Shown here: one piece after another, positions 46,440 to 47,177 of the stretch
Layout: each line of letters begins with the position of its first letter
Numbering within the stretch: the first letter of the stretch is position 1
Assembly: GCF_000090795.2 (NCBI RefSeq)
Contig: NW_003546429.1
Coordinates: 9,908-57,084 of the forward strand
Origin: Amphimedon queenslandica
Lineage: Eukaryota; Porifera; Demospongiae; Haplosclerida; Niphatidae
Direction: 5' to 3'
DNA length: 47,177 bases
Program-made: the position numbers and the translations under genes
The notes under the pieces: generated by a model
What the model was told of the DNA's origin: nothing
Database searches by the model: none
Seen by the model: the letters and a program-made list of their open reading frames with translations, nothing else

Positions 46440-47177
46440 ATCTATCATATCATTATGTATCAGAAAATGTAATAAAACTTGGGGGTGATTTTGGAGCCAT
46501 TTTTTGAAAAAACCATGGGCTATAGCCTTGGGTATTTTTCCGAATTTTGGCATTTTCTTAAAATGACCATAACTTGAAAAATTGAAGTTGGAATCAACTC
46601 AAACTTTCTACACAGCATAAGAGCATCAATATGTATCAGAAAATGTAATAAAAATTTGGGGTAATTTCGGAGCCATTTTTTGGAAAAAACCATGGGCTAT
46701 AGCCTTGGGTATTTTTCAGAATTTTGGCATTTTCTTAAAATGGCCGTAACTTGAAAAATTGAAGTCGGAATCACCTCAAACTTTCTACACAGCATAAGAG
46801 CATCAATATGTATCAGAAAATGTAATAAAAATTTGGGGTAATTTTGGAGCCATTTTTTGGAAAAAAACCATGGGCTATAGCCTTGGGTATTTTTCTGAAT
46901 TTTGGCATTTTCTTAAAATGGCTGTAACTTGAAAAATTGGAGTCGGAATCAACTCAAACTTTCTACACAGCATAAGAGCATCAATATGTATCAGAAAATG
47001 TAATAAAAATTTGGGGTAATTTTGGAGCCATTTTTTGGAAAAAAACCATGGGCTATAGCCTTGGGTATTTTTCAGAATTTTGACATTTTCTTAAAATGGC
47101 CGTAACTTGAAAAATGGAAGTCGGAATCAGCTCAAACTTTCTACACAGCATAAGGACATCAATATGTATCAAAAAAT
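46440..47177 (+). repeat. Tandem array of the 178-bp variant repeat (array C), runs off the window
   Basis: About four units with a period of 177-178 bp (CATCAATATGTATC at about 46624, 46801, 46979 and 47157). Each has ACACAGCATAAGAGCATCAATATG, CAGAAAATGTAATAAAA and a near-palindrome CCATGGGCTATAGCCTTGGG (first at 46513-46532) in place of the array-A palindrome. Same strand sense as array A. It continues past the window edge. Confidence 0.95.

Overview
The window looks like nuclear DNA of a basal animal, most probably a demosponge such as Amphimedon. The sequence is AT-rich. It has about 24 short-intron genes in 47 kb, many introns of only 40-100 bp with GT/AG ends, and a metazoan gene set (USP7, SOCS, TMEM11, eRF3 with PAM2 motifs, WIPI2, SANS/ANKS4B-like, RUN and PTB domains). 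The species is inferred from composition and gene style; no search was run.

Layout from left to right. (1) 1-1440: a tandem array of a 186-bp repeat centred on a 22-bp perfect palindrome. (2) 1.7-14.2 kb: USP7 (-), TMEM11 (+), DHRS7B-like SDR (-), two SOCS genes (+ then -), ATPAF2 (-). (3) 14.3-23.4 kb: SLC35F5-like transporter (+), EFCAB9-like EF-hand protein (-), LENG8-like SAC3/GANP protein (-, with a 10-base assembly gap), COX6B (+), a small basic NOL8-like protein (-), and two tiny membrane-protein genes (+,+). (4) 23.7-34.6 kb: a tandem-BTB protein (-) whose large intron carries a second, inverted array of the 186-bp repeat, an OCIA-like small protein (+), a RUN-PDZ-PTB protein (-), a CD225/dispanin-like protein (+), a SANS/ANKS4B-like scaffold (-), HAPSTR1 (-). 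(5) 35.5-42.1 kb: eRF3/GSPT (+) and WIPI2 (+). (6) 42.5-46.4 kb: three consecutive CD225/dispanin-like two-membrane-span genes (-) and a chlorophyllase-like alpha/beta hydrolase (-) cut by its repeat-filled upstream region. (7) 46.4-47.2 kb: a third array, of a 178-bp variant repeat.

Genes are not in functional operons. Most lie in head-to-head pairs, with start codons 61-234 bp apart, alternating with tail-to-tail neighbours whose stops are 40-200 bp apart, so shared bidirectional promoters are likely. Housekeeping functions dominate: ubiquitin signalling, mitochondrial biogenesis, translation termination and autophagy.

The most unusual element is the palindrome-centred repeat family. It occurs as three arrays and about six solitary intronic or intergenic copies. 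One sub-family has replaced both palindrome arms with a different near-palindrome while keeping the CTATAG centre.
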